From Vibrio tubiashii (GTDB lineage: Bacteria > Pseudomonadota > Gammaproteobacteria > Enterobacterales > Vibrionaceae), in contig NZ_CP117030.1 of assembly GCF_028551255.1 (NCBI RefSeq), positions 806,001-870,000 on the forward strand: 64,000 bases of DNA, given 5' to 3'. Position 1 is the stretch's first letter. Each line of letters opens with the position of its first letter. The position numbers and the translations under genes are program-made. The notes under the pieces are model-generated. The model had not been told where the DNA came from and searched no databases. It saw only the letters and a program-made list of their open reading frames with translations. Of this stretch, positions 41,873 to 51,760 are shown one piece after another.

Positions 41873-42787
41873 ATGAAGAATACGAAGTTGATTGCGCTAC
41901 TTCCCGATCTAGCGAGTTTTATTCTGATCGTTGATGAAGGGAGTTTTACTGCTGCAGCTAAGATTCTCGATGTGACCCCTTCAGCACTAAGCAAATTGGT
42001 TACGCGACTAGAGACATCCCTTTCCGTCAAATTGTTCGAGCGTACTACGCGTAAGCTGATTATCACCCACTCTGGTCAACAGGTATATGACCAGGCTTTA
42101 GTGATGGTTGATGCAGCAAAGCGAGCAGTAGAACTCTCGACGACAGACCATCAAGATATGTCTGGAGCGTTAACAGTTGCAGCGCCTGAAGCATTCTTAA
42201 ACTCAGTATTACAGCCCCATGTTGTGCCGTTTTTACAAAAGTACCCTGAAATACAGCTAAAACTGCGCGCGGCAGATGGTGAAATCGATCTAATCCGAGA
42301 TGGGATTGATGTTGCATTTAAACTGACGGATAAGCCTGACGAGAACTTGGTTCTAAAAGAGGTCAGTAAAACCAACTTAGTTCTTTGTGCCAGCCCCGAC
42401 TACATTGCCAAACGCGGGATGCCTAAACACCCAACGGAACTGACTGAACACGATTGCCTCTATCTCGCAGAAACAGACAGCGATCATATATGGGATTTCT
42501 TCAAAGAAGACGAGTATCACTCAGTGGGAGTCTCAGGTCGTTACGCGGTCAACCATTCACAGATGCGATTGACGGGCGTTAAAAATGCGCTAGGTATCGG
42601 CATTTTTCATGACTTTGTTGTCTCAGAGGCAATTGAAAACAACGAAGTGATTCCTGTACTTGCTGATTGGACGATAAAAAGCAATTATCATGGCGCGATC
42701 GCCATGCAATATCCGCAAAACAAATACATGCCAGCCCGATTGCGTGGATTTATCGATTACATGACAAAACAACTGAGCGCAAAATAA
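41873..42787 (+). CDS. LysR-family transcriptional regulator
   Basis: A 304-residue LysR protein. N-terminal winged helix: FILIVDEGSFTAAAKILDVTPSALSKLVTRLE ... LFERTTRKL; C-terminal effector domain with DGEIDLIRDGIDVAFKL. Divergent from kbl, so control of threonine catabolism is possible but not shown; it may have remote targets. Followed by its own terminator. Confidence 0.9.
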   Translation: MKNTKLIALLPDLASFILIVDEGSFTAAAKILDVTPSALSKLVTRLETSLSVKLFERTTRKLIITHSGQQVYDQALVMVDAAKRAVELSTTDHQDMSGALTVAAPEAFLNSVLQPHVVPFLQKYPEIQLKLRAADGEIDLIRDGIDVAFKLTDKPDENLVLKEVSKTNLVLCASPDYIAKRGMPKHPTELTEHDCLYLAETDSDHIWDFFKEDEYHSVGVSGRYAVNHSQMRLTGVKNALGIGIFHDFVVSEAIENNEVIPVLADWTIKSNYHGAIAMQYPQNKYMPARLRGFIDYMTKQLSAK

Positions 42788-42788
42788 G

Positions 42789-42814
42789 AACAAGCCCCGA
42801 TTTCGGGGCTTGTT
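42789..42814. terminator. Terminator between LysR and the PepSY gene
   Basis: CAAGCCCCGA / TCGGGGCTTG perfect stem, flanked by AA on the left and TTGTTT on the right; bidirectional. Confidence 0.8.
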
Positions 42815-42816
42815 GT

Positions 42817-44283
42817 TTATGACAAATAGGCTTTCAATTTTGGACTTCTTTTTACCAACAATGTATCTAGGATTAATACGCTAATGATGGTCACGCCAGC
42901 CAAAGGGAAAAGAACGCTCACCAATATTATGGTTGCGGCGCCAACCTTCCAAATACCGTCTTGTTCGAAACGGGCTGGTACCCCCAACTTATTCTGATTG
43001 GTCGGGCGACGCACCCACCACATCAAAGCCCCAGTAACTGAAATAACGATAAACGCTAAACAGAAGAAGACATTCAGCAGCTTATTTACAATGCTTAAAT
43101 CACCTTGGTGAAGTGAAACCCCAGCAGCCATAAGCTTAGCGACAACATTGTAGTCATCCCAAGTTACATCAACGAGCACTTCTCCAGTGTATTGGTCAAA
43201 GTGGGTGGTCCTATCTTTTCTTGGGTCAGTAACATCACCCGCCATTGAGTTAGCAGATACCGTGTAAACGCCAGTCTCAGATTGAGGTAAATAGACTTTA
43301 AATTGGGTGAAGCCGAGTGATGTCGCTCTGCGTACTATGCTATCGATTCCGACACTCTGTGATGTATCAAAAGGTTGATCAGAATGATGCTCGTGATGCC
43401 CTCCATGATGCCCTTGCGATTCAGGCACTGCAGCGAGTTCTAAGTTCCAAGGCATTTCTTCCTCGCTACCGTGATTTAAGTCTGAGTGAATTAAAGTAGA
43501 TTCCGGTTTCTCACCCCATGTGTAATAGGTAGGAAATGTGTTCCAGCCTTGAACCATTTTCGCGCCCCATACCCCTGCCCATGCGAGACCTGAAATTAGA
43601 AATAGCAGTAAAACGATTGAAAGTGTTCCCCCTAAATTGGCGTGAAGATCTCGCATTAGAATACGTGAACCGCTGCGCATACGTACTTTGAGAAAACCCG
43701 CCTTAGTGGCGTTATCTTTTGGCAACCAGAGGTAAATTCCGCTCACCAACAGCAGAATGCCTAAACTCGCAGACACTTCAATCAAGTAATCTCCCCAGTT
43801 ACCAATCAACAATGTTCCATGAATATCATTCGCAAGTTGATACCAACTGTCACTGCGATCGATTTCACCCAAAACTTCACCGGAGTATGGATTGACTGTC
43901 ACTAAAACAGACTTACCATCTTGATGTCTGACGTTAAATCTATTCGCTTTTGTACTTGATTCAGAAGCTACAAATTGTGTGACTTGCGAGTCGGGATACT
44001 TTTGCTTGACCGAACGCAGTTGAATGGAAGGTGGTAGAGTTTGCGCCTGCGGAGCAACTGTGATGATCTCACTGTATCTTGCTTGTTCAATTTCGTCATC
44101 AAATAGCATCACAAGCCCAGTAAGACTTAACATGAGCATAAATGGGATAACGAAAAGACCGGCATAAAAGTGCCAACGCCAGGTGAGAAAATAGCGTGCT
44201 TTTGCTTTAACTTTATTTGAATCGTCACTTTGAGATGAACGTAGTGATCCCTTAGGTTGAGTCTGAGACTGACTACCCAACAT
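42817..44283 (-). CDS. PepSY-associated TM protein (PiuB-like, possible iron/siderophore reductase)
   Basis: A 488-residue inner-membrane protein with four main helices: TWRWHFYAGLFVIPFMLMLSL near the start, WGDYLIEVSASLGILLLVSGIYLW, SIVLLLFLISGLAWAG and the C-terminal pair. The family is linked to iron uptake and ferric-siderophore or haem reduction. Membrane-edge His residues (RWHF, LHANLGG, SLHQGDL) may bind haem. A His-rich loop (HHGGHHEHH) near residue 310 could bind metal. The start at 44283 (MLGSQS) has AAGGAAA upstream; 44307 is an in-frame alternative. Confidence 0.85.
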   Translation of the reverse strand: MLGSQSQTQPKGSLRSSQSDDSNKVKAKARYFLTWRWHFYAGLFVIPFMLMLSLTGLVMLFDDEIEQARYSEIITVAPQAQTLPPSIQLRSVKQKYPDSQVTQFVASESSTKANRFNVRHQDGKSVLVTVNPYSGEVLGEIDRSDSWYQLANDIHGTLLIGNWGDYLIEVSASLGILLLVSGIYLWLPKDNATKAGFLKVRMRSGSRILMRDLHANLGGTLSIVLLLFLISGLAWAGVWGAKMVQGWNTFPTYYTWGEKPESTLIHSDLNHGSEEEMPWNLELAAVPESQGHHGGHHEHHSDQPFDTSQSVGIDSIVRRATSLGFTQFKVYLPQSETGVYTVSANSMAGDVTDPRKDRTTHFDQYTGEVLVDVTWDDYNVVAKLMAAGVSLHQGDLSIVNKLLNVFFCLAFIVISVTGALMWWVRRPTNQNKLGVPARFEQDGIWKVGAATIILVSVLFPLAGVTIISVLILDTLLVKRSPKLKAYLS

Positions 44284-44402
44284 TACAATTTCCTTTTTTG
44301 AGCGCACAGCAAAAATCTCGAAACAAATTCGAGTCGTTAGTGCTGAGCTTTACTTTACGAAGTGGCTTATAGGGTCAATTGCCCTAGCCTTTGTTATTTG
44401 AT

Positions 44403-44768
44403 TTATGTGAAGTTATATAGAAGTAATGTAGGCGGAGCTCGGGGAATAGCGAGCTGAAATCGTTCACTTAGAGCCAAATAAGCGTACGAGTCGAATGTCG
44501 CTATCGATGTTCTTCTAGAGTGAGTGGGTGTTGGAAGTGTGTCTTGGTGGAAACTTGAGAAGTGACTAAATGGACAAGGCTTACTGTGCTGAGTTTCAAC
44601 CTTTCCCTCTTCGACTTGAACTAGCTCAAAGCCATTGATCGTACAAAGTGTCGCCCAAACGCCTGCACTGGCACCATGAGCGTTGATTACAGGCATCAAA
44701 GTCACAAGCACCCAACTTAGGGCACTTGCGATTAGCATAGTTCGCTTGAAGCTTGATGTCCGTATCAT
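44403..44768 (-). CDS. Small exported protein, DUF2946-like
   Basis: A 121-residue protein with an N-terminal hydrophobic segment (MLIASALSWVLVTLMPVINAHG), then a Cys/His-containing part (LCTINGF, CPFSHFSSFHQD). It resembles the DUF2946 proteins often found near copper or iron uptake genes; this is tentative. The start at 44768 has GAGAGTGA upstream, which is buried in a perfect palindrome. It lies upstream of the PepSY gene and is likely co-expressed. Confidence 0.6.
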   Translation of the reverse strand: MIRTSSFKRTMLIASALSWVLVTLMPVINAHGASAGVWATLCTINGFELVQVEEGKVETQHSKPCPFSHFSSFHQDTLPTPTHSRRTSIATFDSYAYLALSERFQLAIPRAPPTLLLYNFT

Positions 44769-44772
44769 AGTC

Positions 44773-44792
44773 ACTCTCAATTAATTGAGAGT
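44773..44792. promoter_or_regulatory. Perfect 20-bp palindrome covering a ribosome binding site
   Basis: ACTCTCAATT / AATTGAGAGT. On the minus-strand mRNA the right arm contains the Shine-Dalgarno of the gene starting at 44768, so folding would hide it. As DNA it could also be an operator. Confidence 0.5.
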
Positions 44793-44890
44793 AAATATAT
44801 AACCTTTTACTAACAAACTCAGTAAGGCTCGCTAAAAAACCTAACAAAGATCATGGTATTAGCATTGCCCATTCGAAATTTGCTGACTTA

Positions 44891-45274
44891 TTAGCCGAAC
44901 AGCTTGCTCCAAATACTTGGGTTACGTTTATCGTGGTATTCCACTCGAAGGTCATCGACGGTTTTTAGCTCAGCTTTTGCCGCTTCTAGATCGCCCGAAT
45001 CGAGTTTCTTCTCAACGGAATCAAGCGCAACGGAAAGCTTACTAAAGCCCTCGAAATAGATATCAAATTTTTCTGGTGGGTAGTTACCGCGCTTAGACTG
45101 CTCAACTAACTCAGAAAGGTTATTAACAGCAGACTTCATATCACTGACTTCAGTGGCTTCAGCGGCATGTTTAAACTCTACTTTCATCTGCTTCATTGCC
45201 GCTTTAAGATCAAAATCGCTGGCAAAAGCTTGTGCTGACATGGCTAGGGCTAAAACTGGGATTAACTTTCTCAT
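44891..45274 (-). CDS. cybC: Cytochrome b562-family protein
   Basis: A 127-residue periplasmic four-helix bundle: signal peptide MRKLIPVLALAMSAQAFA, mature N-terminus SDFDLKAAMKQMKVEFK with the candidate Met haem ligand, and C-terminal DDLRVEYHDKRNP with the candidate His ligand. The size matches cytochrome b562. A longer in-frame ORF to 45331 has no signal-like start. Electron-carrier role is inferred from family. Confidence 0.85.
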   Translation of the reverse strand: MRKLIPVLALAMSAQAFASDFDLKAAMKQMKVEFKHAAEATEVSDMKSAVNNLSELVEQSKRGNYPPEKFDIYFEGFSKLSVALDSVEKKLDSGDLEAAKAELKTVDDLRVEYHDKRNPSIWSKLFG

Positions 45275-45355
45275 TATATTTTTCTTGTGTGTGGGACTAG
45301 GAACAGGAAGTGTACTGAATTTACTCAGCACACTAGAAGCGAATATTGTATCAAC

Positions 45356-46099
45356 TTATAAATGCTGATACTCAGAAATGGTTGAATGACCTCGACGCGC
45401 CAAGAACGCTAAAAATTGCTTTACACTATGCGTAATGACTTGAGAGTTATCCACCCCGACTTTATCTAAAAGATCAGAGACTTTTGAAAGGTTGCCTACG
45501 TCCTGGCAAAAGTGAGCGTCACTGCCTGTTGTGAAGTAAACCCCAATCTCTTTACCGAGCTTTGCAATCTCGGCACAACGTTCAACACTTCCTAAGCGAC
45601 TATTGCCTTTTAAGGTGGTGTTATTAATTTCTATGGCGACGTTATGCTCTTTCGCACATCTCAACACTGGCTCATAATCAAAATCGAAGTTTGGATTACC
45701 TAGGTGGCCAAGTGCATCTACCTTGCCACTCTTAATCGTGTTCAGTAGAGCGAGCGTATGGGACTGTTTATCACTTGGTTTGAATACAGGCTCATGAAAG
45801 CTAGCTATCACCCAATCGAGGCTTTTATAAGAAGTCGGATGGACATCCACTTCCCCTTCCGTATTAAGAATGTTTGACTCTACGCCTCGGATTACCGCAA
45901 CACCTTCGATGAACCTTGGTAAGACACGTTGGTTGGAAAAAAACCAATAGTGCGGAGCCCCTGGCATTGATTCGGCATGATCGGTTGTGCAGAACATATC
46001 TAGACCATTTTCTTTCGCCATACGAGCGTTTTCTATCAAAGTGCTGTAGGCGTGACCACTGGCGTATGTGTGGGTGTGGGTGTCGATAACGAGGTTCAT
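45356..46099 (-). CDS. ycdX: PHP-domain phosphatase, YcdX family
   Basis: A 247-residue trinuclear-metal phosphatase. The ligand pattern is [54 protein letters not shown] and [13 protein letters not shown]. The family is linked to swarming and general phosphoesterase activity in E. coli. The start at 46099 ([10 protein letters not shown]) fits; the longer ORF from 46144 adds non-conserved residues. Divergent from the HD-GYP gene. Confidence 0.92.
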   Translation of the reverse strand: MNLVIDTHTHTYASGHAYSTLIENARMAKENGLDMFCTTDHAESMPGAPHYWFFSNQRVLPRFIEGVAVIRGVESNILNTEGEVDVHPTSYKSLDWVIASFHEPVFKPSDKQSHTLALLNTIKSGKVDALGHLGNPNFDFDYEPVLRCAKEHNVAIEINNTTLKGNSRLGSVERCAEIAKLGKEIGVYFTTGSDAHFCQDVGNLSKVSDLLDKVGVDNSQVITHSVKQFLAFLARRGHSTISEYQHL

Positions 46100-46268
46100 A
46101 GTTCTATATAGATAGTGATAGTTGCCTGTTATGTTATCAGCCAAATTAGCTTCTTGCTTGTAATTCGTGCACTTGTTTACGTTATTGAATTTAGATGACA
46201 GATCTTGAAATTTTGCAGGATTCAGGAATTGTTCGATACTTATTAGGTGTCATGCTTATGGTCGAGCT

Positions 46269-49145
46269 ATGAAAAAACGCCGTTATTCTTTAAGTATTCA
46301 TATCACTACTCTGTTTCTTGTTCTGACTACATTAGTAGGCTCGGTACTGATTGCTATTAGCTATAAACATGCGCAAGAACTGCTTACTGGCAGTGCAAAA
46401 GAACTAAGCCAAGAGAACAGCCGCAAGCTTGAATCCACATTTCAGGTCAAAGCTGGACCGATATTAACCACTCTCGATTTTATGTCGCTGAGCCAAGCCA
46501 TCGATAGCCACAAATCGCCTGTTAGGCACATCCGATTTTTAACTTCACTGCAAACCATCTTCCAACGAAATCCGGGCGTCGTAGCACTCTACTATGCTAA
46601 TGAGTCTGGTGATTTTACTTTGGTTAGAGCATTAAGAACCAATGCCGATCGTGAGAGGTTTGACGCCCCAAACAAAGCATCACTGATGATTAATACCACG
46701 CGTGTTTCTGGCTTAAACGAGTTTTACTTTTTAGATGGTGCCTACCGCAGTTTAGGTCACCGTAAAACTAAAGATAATAAGTTCGACCCTAGAGTGAGGC
46801 CGTGGTTTATCAACGCTGACAAAGATGGCGTTATTAGGCTAACAGAGCCATATTTTTTTTACTTCCTTAAAACCAATGGCGTGACATTGTCACGTAGATC
46901 ACCCGACGGTACCAAAGTAGTTGGAGCGGATTTCACCCTTACTTCACTTTCCGACCAGATCAGTCAGATGGGCTACTCTGAAAACACCAAACTTGTCTTG
47001 TTTGACAACCAATTTAAGGTATTGGCTCGGCATAATCTGGATGGCGTGACAGAAACGGATGGCGAAATCACTTCAGATGCTTTAAAAGGCACTGTTTTCG
47101 AAGGTGTAATTAATCGCAGTTCAAGCCAAATCATTTACGAAACGGTTGAAGCCGACAACAAAAAATGGTCGGTAACATTAACGCCTGTGAACCTTAACAA
47201 GCAGACACGTTTGCTACTTGCAGAGGCGACGCCTCAAGACGATCTGCTCGCTACTCTGCTTTCAATGAGGGACAAACAAGTCAGCGTCGCCCTTGCCATG
47301 CTACTCATGAGCTTTGTTATTGTTTGGCTCGTAGCAAGACGCTTAGCCAATCCGTTACATGCATTAATGCGCCAAACCGATAATATTGCTCGTTTTGATT
47401 TCAAGAAGACACGTTACTCGAAGAGCGTAATTAAAGAAGTCGCAAACCTGACTGAATCGATAGAGCTCATGGAGCATACTCTTTATGATCTATTGAGACT
47501 ATTAAGGGACACAGCTAGTAATACTGACTTTTCAGTTTTGGCAAAAACCATCGCACACCAAAGCTTCTTAGTCACAAGAGCAGAAACGATCGTACTTTAT
47601 ATTAAAGACGAAAAAGAGAGTGGCTATACCGTCGCTGCAAACCACGCCATCATTCCATTCAAAATAGATGTTAACGAGCTCGTAGCACATACCGCATGGG
47701 TTAGTACTGACCTCGCCAAAGGCGAAATCGTCCACTTAAACCGCGAAGACAATGCGCTAGCAAACTATAGAGAATCCCTCTTTAATTCGGATGTTTACCT
47801 GTTTCCTTTGCACAACCGTGATAATCAATTAGTCGGAATTTTACTTTTAGGGTATGAACGAACAATCACTCAAGCGCAAGCAGACAAACATGCCTTCCTA
47901 AAAGAGCTGTTGAGTTTTGCTGAAATCGCCAAAGAGAATATCGACCGAATTGAGCAACAAAAAGAGATGCTTAATGCGTTTGTCGAACTGATCGCTTCTG
48001 CGATTGATACCAAATCACCCTACACAGGAAGTCACTGTCAACGCGTTCCTGAGTTAACCAAAATGCTTGTGCAGGCCGCAGTTGATGACGACACTCATTT
48101 CCCACTCTTCAACATGTCAAAAGAACAGTGGGAAGAATTACATTTGGCTGCGTGGCTGCATGATTGCGGCAAGGTTACCACGCCAGAATACGTTATCGAT
48201 AAAGCCACCAAATTAGAAACCATCTATGACCGTATTCATGAAGTACGCATGCGGTTCGAGTTGTTGAAATCACAGGCTGAGGTCGAATATTGGCAAGGCG
48301 TTGCCAATGGTGGAGACAAACAGCAGCTTAAGGACGCTTTAAAACAGAAACAACAACAACTAGATGACGACTTCGCATTCATCGGTGAATGTAATCTTGG
48401 CGGTGAATCGATGAGTAAAGAAGCCCTCGCCCGCCTAAACACCATCAGCCAGTACAAATGGACAAGAACTTTGGACGACCAAGTTGGTGTTTCATGGGTA
48501 GAGAAAGCGCGATGTGCGTCTACACAACCTCTTCCAGTAGAAGAAACACTGCTATCGGATAAGCAGGTTCATCAAATTCACTGGGATATTAATGGCAAGC
48601 CTCAAGATTTCTGGCAGGAAGAGTTCGTGCTAAAACCCAGTGATTTGAAATACAACCGTGGCGAACTGTACAACTTATCGATCGAGCGCGGTACCTTAAA
48701 CTCAGAAGAGCGCTTTATTATCAATGATCACATCATTCAAACCATAATGATGCTCAAGCGGTTACCTTACCCAGAACATTTGAAAAACGTGCCTGAAATC
48801 GCTGGCGGGCACCATGAACGGATAGATGGTCGCGGATATCCTAAGGGGTTATACGAAGAAGAACTGTCTCTACCGGCAAGAGTCATGGCAATAGCCGATG
48901 TCTTTGAAGCGCTCACTTCAAGTGACAGGCCATACAAAAAGGCGAAAACACTTTCCGAGTCCATTGAAATCATGACTGATATGGCGACCAGTGGTCATAT
49001 TGATCCTAAGCTTTATTTAATTTTCCTTGAGCAATCGATCGACCAAGAGTATGCGCAGCGATTCCTCGATAACTCACAAATAACCGCTATCGATCGCGAG
49101 GATCACATGAGGAGAGTAAAAACCTTTATCAAGTCGCACTTCTGA
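46269..49145 (+). CDS. Cache-HAMP-GAF-HD-GYP signalling protein
   Basis: A 958-residue membrane sensor. TM1 at about 10-30, a long periplasmic Cache-like domain (about 40-335), TM2 (about 338-356), a HAMP/linker (to 415), a GAF-like domain (about 430-565) and HD-GYP (about 570-945). HD-GYP motifs: GSHCQRVPEL, WLHDCGKV, then HHERIDGRGYPKGL; these predict c-di-GMP phosphodiesterase activity. Between HDCGK and HHER there is an extra segment of about 120 residues with a coiled coil (QQLKDALKQKQQQLDDD). Located just before zwf, as in V. cholerae from memory. Confidence 0.9.
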   Translation: MKKRRYSLSIHITTLFLVLTTLVGSVLIAISYKHAQELLTGSAKELSQENSRKLESTFQVKAGPILTTLDFMSLSQAIDSHKSPVRHIRFLTSLQTIFQRNPGVVALYYANESGDFTLVRALRTNADRERFDAPNKASLMINTTRVSGLNEFYFLDGAYRSLGHRKTKDNKFDPRVRPWFINADKDGVIRLTEPYFFYFLKTNGVTLSRRSPDGTKVVGADFTLTSLSDQISQMGYSENTKLVLFDNQFKVLARHNLDGVTETDGEITSDALKGTVFEGVINRSSSQIIYETVEADNKKWSVTLTPVNLNKQTRLLLAEATPQDDLLATLLSMRDKQVSVALAMLLMSFVIVWLVARRLANPLHALMRQTDNIARFDFKKTRYSKSVIKEVANLTESIELMEHTLYDLLRLLRDTASNTDFSVLAKTIAHQSFLVTRAETIVLYIKDEKESGYTVAANHAIIPFKIDVNELVAHTAWVSTDLAKGEIVHLNREDNALANYRESLFNSDVYLFPLHNRDNQLVGILLLGYERTITQAQADKHAFLKELLSFAEIAKENIDRIEQQKEMLNAFVELIASAIDTKSPYTGSHCQRVPELTKMLVQAAVDDDTHFPLFNMSKEQWEELHLAAWLHDCGKVTTPEYVIDKATKLETIYDRIHEVRMRFELLKSQAEVEYWQGVANGGDKQQLKDALKQKQQQLDDDFAFIGECNLGGESMSKEALARLNTISQYKWTRTLDDQVGVSWVEKARCASTQPLPVEETLLSDKQVHQIHWDINGKPQDFWQEEFVLKPSDLKYNRGELYNLSIERGTLNSEERFIINDHIIQTIMMLKRLPYPEHLKNVPEIAGGHHERIDGRGYPKGLYEEELSLPARVMAIADVFEALTSSDRPYKKAKTLSESIEIMTDMATSGHIDPKLYLIFLEQSIDQEYAQRFLDNSQITAIDREDHMRRVKTFIKSHF

Positions 49146-49444
49146 TCCTACCAGTTACAGCTATATTGGAATGTTAGCTCTAATTTAGAGCCATACCGTA
49201 TAAATTTGCTACACCATTTATTTTCAACAACTTACGTTAACCACTAGTCAATATTTAATCGATTGCCTTCTCAAAGGTTGATGTATGTCAAATAGTCATA
49301 GACAATACGCTGCCGTCTGTGAATATCACCGTGACTTGTTACTAAACCAGTTGCAATTAATAATTCAAATGGCATGAATTTTTGGTTTTGCCTATCAATA
49401 CAATAGGTACGACCTATTTTATAATTTGAGGTGTCGTTGATACC

Positions 49445-49466
49445 GTTGGCAAACTTTAGTGCCAAC
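49445..49466. promoter_or_regulatory. Hairpin in the leader upstream of zwf
   Basis: GTTGGC-aaactttagt-GCCAAC, about 40 bases before the zwf start. The 360-base gap 49146-49506 contains no convincing gene; it carries the zwf promoter and this hairpin, whose role is unknown. Confidence 0.35.
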
Positions 49467-49506
49467 AACTTAGGCACATGCTAACTACCTCGTTTCTAAG
49501 GGAAAG

Positions 49507-51012
49507 ATGATGGTAATACCAGAAAACAGCAGCATCGTTATTTTTGGTGCTTCGGGCGACTTAACCTATCGCAAGTTGATCCCTGCTTTATATCACCTTT
49601 ACTCAAACAAACAGCTACCAAAAAACTTCGCCATTTTAGGTGTAAGCCGAACTGAGTACAGTGATGACTCTTACCGAGAAAAGCTAAAGCGTTCACTCCA
49701 AGAAATGGAGAAAACAGAGCCAGCTACTCTTGATGCTTTTATTAATCATCTGCATTACCAAGCCATCAATACTTCAGATACTGCCGACTACGCTAAGCTA
49801 TCAACCCGTCTTAACCAGCTATCTGAGCAGTACAGTTTCGAACAACGTAACACCCTATTCTATTTAGCTACACCTCCTAGCCTTTATAGTGTCATCCCGG
49901 CAAGCCTTGCCGCTCATGGACTAAACAGCGAAGAAGACGGTTGGAAGCGCCTGATCATTGAAAAGCCATTTGGTTATGATCTTGCGTCTGCACAAAAACT
50001 AGATAAAGAGATCCATGATCACTTCCAAGAACATCAGATCTATCGCATTGACCACTACCTAGGTAAAGAAACGGTACAAAACCTTCTTGTATTCCGCTTC
50101 TCTAACGCAATGTTCGAACCTCTTTGGAACCGCAACTTCATTGATTATGTAGAAATCACTGGTGCTGAATTCCTTGGTGTTGAAGAACGTGGTGGATATT
50201 ACGACGGTTCTGGTGCGGTTCGTGACATGTTCCAAAACCACTTGCTACAGGTTCTAGCAATGGTTGGCATGGAGCCACCTGCACAGATCAACGCTGATTC
50301 TATGCGTGATGAAGTCGTTAAAGTCCTTCAGTGTTTGAAACCGCTAGAAGAAGATGATTTACGAAACAACCTTGTGTTGGGTCAATACACAGAATCTGAC
50401 GTTCGTGGCGAGTTCCTACCAAGTTACCGTGATGAGCCTGGTGTTGCTGAAGACTCTCGTACAGAAACTTATGTCGGCCTTAAGGCGTACATTAACAACT
50501 GGCGTTGGAACGGCGTACCATTCTACGTACGCACAGGTAAACGTCTGCCGACTCGCGTAACTGAAGTTGTCATCCACTTTAAGCAAACACCTCACCCAGT
50601 ATTTGGCCAGAATGCTCCGGAAAACAAATTGATTATCCGCATTCAACCAGATGAAGGGATTCAGATGAGCTTTGGCCTTAAAGAGCCTGGCGCAGGCTTT
50701 AATGCTAAAGAAGTGAAAATGAACTTCCACTACGCGTCTCTACAAGAAACGCAAATGCTAACGGCATACGAGCGTCTTCTACTTGATGCACTAAATGGCG
50801 ATGCAACGTTGTTTGCACGTAGCGATGCTGTTGAAGCGTGTTGGAAGTACGTTCAACCGATTCTAGACTTCAAACAAGACCCGCAAGCCCTATTTGGATA
50901 CGCTTGTGGTACGTGGGGACCAAAAGAGTCTGACGATTTGTTACAACGTGACGATCGTGCATGGCGATTCCCATGTAAAAACCTAACAGATACGGATTAT
51001 TGCGAACTATGA
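49507..51012 (+). CDS. zwf: Glucose-6-phosphate 1-dehydrogenase
   Basis: A 501-residue enzyme making 6-phosphogluconolactone and NADPH, entry to the oxidative pentose phosphate and Entner-Doudoroff routes. N-terminal [18 protein letters not shown] (NADP binding), IIEKPFGYD and the active-site [16 protein letters not shown] codons at 49507 and 49510 both follow AAGGG; 49510 has the better spacing. It overlaps pgl (ATGA), first of the zwf-pgl-gnd operon. Confidence 0.97.
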   Translation: MMVIPENSSIVIFGASGDLTYRKLIPALYHLYSNKQLPKNFAILGVSRTEYSDDSYREKLKRSLQEMEKTEPATLDAFINHLHYQAINTSDTADYAKLSTRLNQLSEQYSFEQRNTLFYLATPPSLYSVIPASLAAHGLNSEEDGWKRLIIEKPFGYDLASAQKLDKEIHDHFQEHQIYRIDHYLGKETVQNLLVFRFSNAMFEPLWNRNFIDYVEITGAEFLGVEERGGYYDGSGAVRDMFQNHLLQVLAMVGMEPPAQINADSMRDEVVKVLQCLKPLEEDDLRNNLVLGQYTESDVRGEFLPSYRDEPGVAEDSRTETYVGLKAYINNWRWNGVPFYVRTGKRLPTRVTEVVIHFKQTPHPVFGQNAPENKLIIRIQPDEGIQMSFGLKEPGAGFNAKEVKMNFHYASLQETQMLTAYERLLLDALNGDATLFARSDAVEACWKYVQPILDFKQDPQALFGYACGTWGPKESDDLLQRDDRAWRFPCKNLTDTDYCEL

Positions 51013-51725
51013 TCAATCACAAGATTTTTCAAACAGCTGACCAAGTTGTAGAAAGCCTAGCTAATGATATGAAAGCGTTCAGCGAGCTTGACCGCCCTGT
51101 TCACATTTCACTGTCTGGTGGCAGCACACCAAAGATGCTGTTTAAACTTTTAGCGCAGGCACCTTATGCCGAAGGCATTCAATGGAACAACCTACACTTT
51201 TGGTGGGGAGACGAGCGTTGTGTTGCCCCTGATGATGCTGAAAGCAACTACGGTGAAGCTAACGCACTACTGTTCAGCCAAGTTAATCTACCTGCAGAGA
51301 ACATTCACCGTATTCGTGGTGAAGATGAGCCAAAAGTTGAAGCTGAGCGTTTTGCTAAAGAAATGGCATCTGTAATCCCTGCTGAAAATGGAACACCAGT
51401 ATTCGATTGGATACTTCTTGGTGTTGGCGCTGACGGCCACACGGCTTCGCTATTCCCAGGCCAAACAGACTATCAAGATGAGAACTTATCAGTATTAGCT
51501 TCTCATCCAGAATCAGGTCAAATCCGCGTATCTAAAACCGCTAAGGTATTAGAATCCGCGAAACGTATCAGCTACCTTGTACTTGGTGCGGGTAAAGTTG
51601 ATATCGTAAACGAAATTCATACCACTCCAGCGAGTGAGCTGCCTTACCCTGCAGCTAAAATCCAGTCTAAAGCTGGTGAGACGGAATGGTACTTAGATTC
51701 AGACGCAGCAGCAAAAATCGCTTAG
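51009..51725 (+). CDS. pgl: 6-phosphogluconolactonase
   Basis: A 238-residue DevB-type lactonase converting 6-phosphogluconolactone to 6-phosphogluconate. Visible: [55 protein letters not shown] 51009 overlaps the zwf stop codon (ATGA), which argues for this start over TTG 51000. Middle gene of the operon. Confidence 0.96.
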   Translation: MINHKIFQTADQVVESLANDMKAFSELDRPVHISLSGGSTPKMLFKLLAQAPYAEGIQWNNLHFWWGDERCVAPDDAESNYGEANALLFSQVNLPAENIHRIRGEDEPKVEAERFAKEMASVIPAENGTPVFDWILLGVGADGHTASLFPGQTDYQDENLSVLASHPESGQIRVSKTAKVLESAKRISYLVLGAGKVDIVNEIHTTPASELPYPAAKIQSKAGETEWYLDSDAAAKIA

Positions 51726-51760
51726 TGCGAGCGTCCAAATAGGAAAATTGGAGAGAAATA

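Noticed and set aside
49271..49477. 68-codon minus-strand ORF in the gap before zwf
   Set aside because: No ribosome site, ordinary composition, and it lies over the zwf leader hairpin; not supported.
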